Shown piece by piece: positions 60,875 to 64,000 of a stretch of 64,000 nt of DNA. The first letter of the stretch is position 1. Every line of letters begins with the position of its first letter. The translations under genes and the position numbers were made by a program. The stretch is from Acrocarpospora pleiomorpha (GTDB lineage Bacteria; Actinomycetota; Actinomycetes; Streptosporangiales; Streptosporangiaceae). The notes under the pieces were generated by a model, which worked only from the letters and a program-made list of their open reading frames with translations, was not told where the DNA came from and searched no databases. Location: NCBI RefSeq assembly GCF_009687885.1, contig NZ_BLAF01000012.1:124001-188000 (forward strand). The letters run 5' to 3'.

Positions 60875-61300
60875 TCATTTGAGCCGGAACACGGGCAGCG
60901 GGTCGCCCTTGACGTCGATCCGCTCCAGGCGGCCGACCTCTGCCGGCAGCGGAGGCCAGTCCCGGTAGGGCAGGTACGCGAGCCGCCAGATCCAGTTCAC
61001 CCGCGAGAAGAGAACCTCCCGCCAGCTGAGCGACACCCGTTCCCCGAACGCGATCCCGACGACCGCGTACGGCGTCGCCACAATGAGAATCGCAAGCACC
61101 AGGGACGTCAGATCGTCACCCGTGGCCGACGTCCTGCCCACTGCGAGCCCCACCACGAACGGCACGCCGATAATGGCCAGCCAGATCGCGGTCGCCCGGA
61201 TGCGCCGGGCCAGCCGGGAACGAGGGGGCCGCTCGTCCGGCCGCAGCGAACGACGCGGAATGTCCTTACTCCAAAACCCTGACAGCGGCTCCTGCTTCAC
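60875..61300 (-). CDS. Small two-helix membrane protein
   Basis: From GTG 61300 (CAGGAGC upstream) this 141-residue protein has a basic N-terminus (PPRSRLARRIRA) and two membrane helices (TAIWLAIIGVPFVVGLAVG and SLVLAILIVATPYAVVGIAF), followed by a soluble tail (NWIWRLAYLPYRDWPPLPAE). No known family; probably a small membrane-anchored accessory factor. Confidence 0.6.
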   Translation of the reverse strand: MKQEPLSGFWSKDIPRRSLRPDERPPRSRLARRIRATAIWLAIIGVPFVVGLAVGRTSATGDDLTSLVLAILIVATPYAVVGIAFGERVSLSWREVLFSRVNWIWRLAYLPYRDWPPLPAEVGRLERIDVKGDPLPVFRLK

Positions 61301-61515
61301 CGAACGCTCCTGCTGTCCGTGGCCATGCAAAAGTGGGCCAGACCCACACGCACTCGGCCGTTGACAAACATGGCAGACCATCATGCCGTGGCGACAACAT
61401 CCCCTTAGGCTGCTTGACGACCATGGGAGGATCCCGCGCTGCTGCTACACCCATCTACGCCAGCGCCCACCCATTCCCTCTTCCCATCCGCGCCAGAGCC
61501 TGAGTAACTCATCCA

Positions 61516-62937
61516 TCAGCAGGTAGGCGTCAGACGCGTCGGAGTGCGCTCCTGCCGGGCGGGGGCGCCGCCGAGGAGGGCCCGGGTGAGGGCCTGGGCG
61601 TCGCCCGACATGGCCTGCAGTGCACTGTCGAAGTGGTCGTCGGTCAAAGCCCGCTCCCCCGCGCGCAGCGCGATCAGGACCACCCGGCGCAGCAGCTCCT
61701 TGACGAACGACGCCGTCACGCCGTCGGTGGCCGCGACGACCTTCGCGACGTCGGCCTCGATCGCGCGGTCGCGGGCGTACAGGCGGATCAGCCGCTCCCG
61801 GGCGTCGGCGTCTGGCTTGGGCACCTCAACCGCGAGGTCCACCCGGCCGGGCCGCTGCACAAGGGCCGTCTCGAGTGACTCCACCCGGTTGGTGGTGAGC
61901 ACGAACGTGACATCGACGTCGCCGGCGATCCCGTCCATGGCGTCGAGCAGCGAGAACAGCAGCGGCGACGTCTCGTGGTGACTGCGGTCCTCGGCGATCA
62001 GGTCCACATCCTCGATCACCATGACCGACGGCGCGAGCTTGCGCGCGAGGGCCACCGCGTAGTCGACGTACCGCATGGCCGGGCCGGTCATCAGGATCGC
62101 GGTGTGGTCCTTCAGCGCGCCGATCAGGTAGCGCGTGGTGTGGGTCTTGCCGGTGCCGGGCGGACCGTATAGGAGCAGACCGCGCCGCAGGTGCTGGCCT
62201 GCCTCCAGCAGCTGCCGGGCCTCCCGGGCGATGCCGACGACGTGCTCCTCGATCGCCTCCAGGCGCCCGGTCGGCAGGACCACCTCGTCCTGGGTGAGTT
62301 CGGGGCGCGGCAGGAAGGTCAGCAGCTCGTTCTCGCGGTGCTCGCTGAAGCCGAAGCTGAGCACCTTTCCCCGGAACGGGTCGTGCTCGCGCTTGAGCCG
62401 GTCCACCTCGTCCCGTACGGCTCCCGCTGCCGCCCGGTCGGCCGCGATCACCGTCATCAGGCACAACTTGCTGAAGTCCTCGCGATCGCTGATGCCGAGG
62501 ATCACCGGCGTGCCGTCGGGAGCGTACGTGGCGACCATGCCGAGCTGGAGGACCTCGATGGTCGCGTCATGGTCCACCGGCGCGGTGCCGTAGTCGGGCA
62601 GGCCGAGCAAGCGGCTGCCGTCCCGCATGGCGCCGAGCAGCATGTTGATCACGCTCTCCCAGCGCCGTTCGCCGCCGACGACCCCGAACCAGCGCGCGTC
62701 CGGCGTGTGTGCGCGCAGGTAGCGGTCGGCGCCGGTCTGCAGGGCGACGTGCTCGTAGAGGCGGTACTTCTCCTCGACCACGACCACGTCGCTCAGCGGG
62801 CAGCCCAGGTGCTCGGTCACCTTGGCCACCAGCGGAGAGCGGGCGTTGTCCTCGGTGATGCGCTGGGCAACCGCGTCGTACACCTGGCGCAGACTCTCGG
62901 CGAGGGCCCGCGCGTCGTGTGGCTCGATTTCCGTCAC
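61516..62937 (-). CDS. AAA family ATPase (FtsH/CDC48-like single AAA module)
   Basis: From GTG 62937 this 473-residue protein has an N-terminal domain (residues 1-200) and one AAA module: Walker A LLYGPPGTGKTHTTRYL, Walker B VMVIEDVDLIAED, sensor 1 FVLTTNRVES and Arg finger region ALVQRPGRVDLAVEVP. It lacks a protease domain and membrane helix, so it is likely a remodelling or unfoldase ATPase. The frame is open to ATG 63030, but that part has poor GC bias and is probably not coding. Confidence 0.82.
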   Translation of the reverse strand: MTEIEPHDARALAESLRQVYDAVAQRITEDNARSPLVAKVTEHLGCPLSDVVVVEEKYRLYEHVALQTGADRYLRAHTPDARWFGVVGGERRWESVINMLLGAMRDGSRLLGLPDYGTAPVDHDATIEVLQLGMVATYAPDGTPVILGISDREDFSKLCLMTVIAADRAAAGAVRDEVDRLKREHDPFRGKVLSFGFSEHRENELLTFLPRPELTQDEVVLPTGRLEAIEEHVVGIAREARQLLEAGQHLRRGLLLYGPPGTGKTHTTRYLIGALKDHTAILMTGPAMRYVDYAVALARKLAPSVMVIEDVDLIAEDRSHHETSPLLFSLLDAMDGIAGDVDVTFVLTTNRVESLETALVQRPGRVDLAVEVPKPDADARERLIRLYARDRAIEADVAKVVAATDGVTASFVKELLRRVVLIALRAGERALTDDHFDSALQAMSGDAQALTRALLGGAPARQERTPTRLTPTC

Positions 62938-63140
62938 CTGTCCATGGTGCGCCACGCAAGGAAAGTTTGCGCAGTATCGGCAGACGAGGCAATATCCACC
63001 AGCACCGCTTCCAGAGGCTTCTTCGTCCACGCCTCCTTCAACGCTCGTGGCACACGACCTGACGGATGAATAATCGGCCCCCGCAGAGCCGGACGTCGCT
63101 CCGCTGCGCCGTACACGCGAATCTTTATGAGGGCAGCGCC

Positions 63141-64000
63141 TCAGAGCAGTTCGGCGAGGAGTGTCGCGGCGCGGGCGGCGCCGTCGGTGGTCACGGGACG
63201 GTAGACGACCTCGCGGCCGATCTCGGCGGCGATCGCCTCGGCGAGCGAGTCAGGCGTGATGTCGTCGAAGTCCATGCGGCGACCCGCACCGTGGCGCCGC
63301 AACCGATGCGCGACATGGAAGTTCTGCTCGAAGTGGTGGCGCAATGGCACATAGATGAACGGGCGGCCCGTGGCGGTGAGCTCCATGCAGGTCGTCAGAC
63401 CACCCTGGACGATCGCGAGATCGCAGGCGGCGAGGTGGCGGTATAACCGGGGCACATAAGCGTGAATCTCCAGCCCCGCCTGCCGGGGCAGCGAAGCCGG
63501 GTCGATGCGGGGGCCCGCGACGACGACCATGCGCAGCCCGGACACGCGTCGCGCGGCTTCGGGGAACGCGGCCACGATCCGGCGCAGGAGATCCTCGCCC
63601 ACACCAGAGCCGCCGACGGTCACCACACAGACCCGCTCGCCCGGGTGGAAGCCGAGCTCCGCGCGCAGCGCCGCACGGTCGGCGTACTGCTTCGGGTCGA
63701 AGCCGGTGACGTAACCGGCGAAGTCGTAGTGCGCTTCGGTCCAGTCGCGGATCATCGGAAGGTCGCGGCCGAACCGTTCGTCCACAATGTCCTCCGGGTC
63801 GCCGACGAAGACGGCCCGATCGCGCAGACGCGGGGAGCGCGCGATGTGGTCGATCATTTCCGCGTTGTAGTCCGCCGCGACCAGCGCCTCGCGGTCACCG
63901 CCGTCGGCGAAGGGCAGGTAGCCGACGAAGTCGGTCATCCAAGCGTAGGTGAACCGCTTGAGCTCCGGGTTCTCGTGCAGGAAGTGGTCGACGTCCCAGG
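63141..64000 (-). CDS. MGT-type glycosyltransferase, C-terminal part (partial)
   Basis: The frame runs off the window; the visible 285 residues contain ERVCVVTVGGSGVGEDLLRR, LEIHAYVPRLYRHLAACDLA and VQGGLTTCMELTATGRPFIY then HHFEQNFHVAHRLRRHGAGR, the UDP-sugar-binding C-terminal domain of GT1/GT28-like (MGT) glycosyltransferases. The His and Glu/Gln residues for the donor are present. Start and N-terminal domain lie outside. Confidence 0.83.
   Translation of the reverse strand, partial: WDVDHFLHENPELKRFTYAWMTDFVGYLPFADGGDREALVAADYNAEMIDHIARSPRLRDRAVFVGDPEDIVDERFGRDLPMIRDWTEAHYDFAGYVTGFDPKQYADRAALRAELGFHPGERVCVVTVGGSGVGEDLLRRIVAAFPEAARRVSGLRMVVVAGPRIDPASLPRQAGLEIHAYVPRLYRHLAACDLAIVQGGLTTCMELTATGRPFIYVPLRHHFEQNFHVAHRLRRHGAGRRMDFDDITPDSLAEAIAAEIGREVVYRPVTTDGAARAATLLAELL

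Noticed and set aside
62938..63030. N-terminal extension of the AAA ATPase with a Cys-rich segment
   Set aside because: The Cys spacing looked like a metal site, but third codon positions lose GC bias here and there is no ribosome binding site; GTG 62937 is preferred.
1..64000. CRISPR arrays, tRNA or rRNA genes
   Set aside because: I saw no regularly spaced repeats of 25-40 nt, no cloverleaf-like GTTCRANNC arms with a matching anticodon region, and no rRNA-like sequence; an automated scan could still find something missed by eye.

Overview
The window is high-GC DNA with strongly GC-biased third codon positions, many GTG/TTG starts and 4-nt start/stop overlaps. This is typical of a filamentous actinomycete. 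The gene content fits: a decaprenylphosphoryl-arabinose (DPA) pathway operon, F420-type oxidoreductases (PPOX class and Ddn-like), a SigE-family sigma factor, a HopA1-like protein, Trypco1/trypsin-NACHT genes, and a glycosyltransferase/acyltransferase group resembling phosphatidylinositol-mannoside genes. Streptosporangiales-like is my best guess; the genus cannot be fixed from this sequence alone.

Layout. (1) 1-7739 is a catabolic/uptake locus: the end of an acyl-CoA dehydrogenase, two SnoaL-like proteins, an SDR, a complete branched-chain-amino-acid-type ABC importer (lipoprotein, two ATPases, two permeases) and a VOC-fold protein. Two intergenic regions carry the same TTCGGA-N8-TCCGAA operator-like site, so the locus is probably one regulon. 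(2) 7770-9875 holds a HopA1-like protein with a long proline-rich N-terminal region and a small neighbour. (3) 9991-14342 is a tightly overlapping operon: UbiA-type phosphoribosyltransferase, DprE1, DprE2 and a DUF2079 membrane protein. (4) 14609-28925 is mixed chromosomal content: a SPOR-phosphodiester glycosidase, a sigma factor with a membrane partner, a VWA-PKD protein, a methyltransferase, F420/flavin-type enzymes, a CPBP protease with a two-component system, a MerR regulator with a readable 19-bp-spacer promoter, an S1 protein and an ankyrin protein. (5) 28999-34211 is decayed and accessory: a truncated GNAT, transposase and NB-ARC remnants, and DUF6193/DUF6461 proteins. (6) 34212-39094 holds an epimerase, a type-B carboxylesterase and an S9 peptidase.

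(7) 39267-51858 is the most interesting part, a probable conflict/defence island. It contains a Trypco1 protein plus a trypsin-NACHT-repeat protein. Next to it lies an operon of a CCA-type nucleotidyltransferase, an unrecognised 434-aa protein, a Lon-like peptidase-TM-WD40 protein with 14 repeats, and a secreted cutinase-like hydrolase. That operon ends in a compound hairpin, and a DNA-binding-type regulator diverges from it. I recognise no published system with this gene set. (8) 51984-54891 is a scrapyard of truncated genes and insertion-sequence pieces around a Ddn-like gene and two near-identical TetR-type operators. (9) 55067-60543 encodes two GT4 glycosyltransferases, a GDSL hydrolase, a PHP phosphoesterase and an LpxL-like acyltransferase, probably for mannolipid envelope synthesis. 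(10) 60875-64000 ends with a small membrane protein, an AAA ATPase and a partial glycosyltransferase.

I saw no tRNA, rRNA, CRISPR array or intact insertion sequence. All functional names come from motif reading, not database searches.
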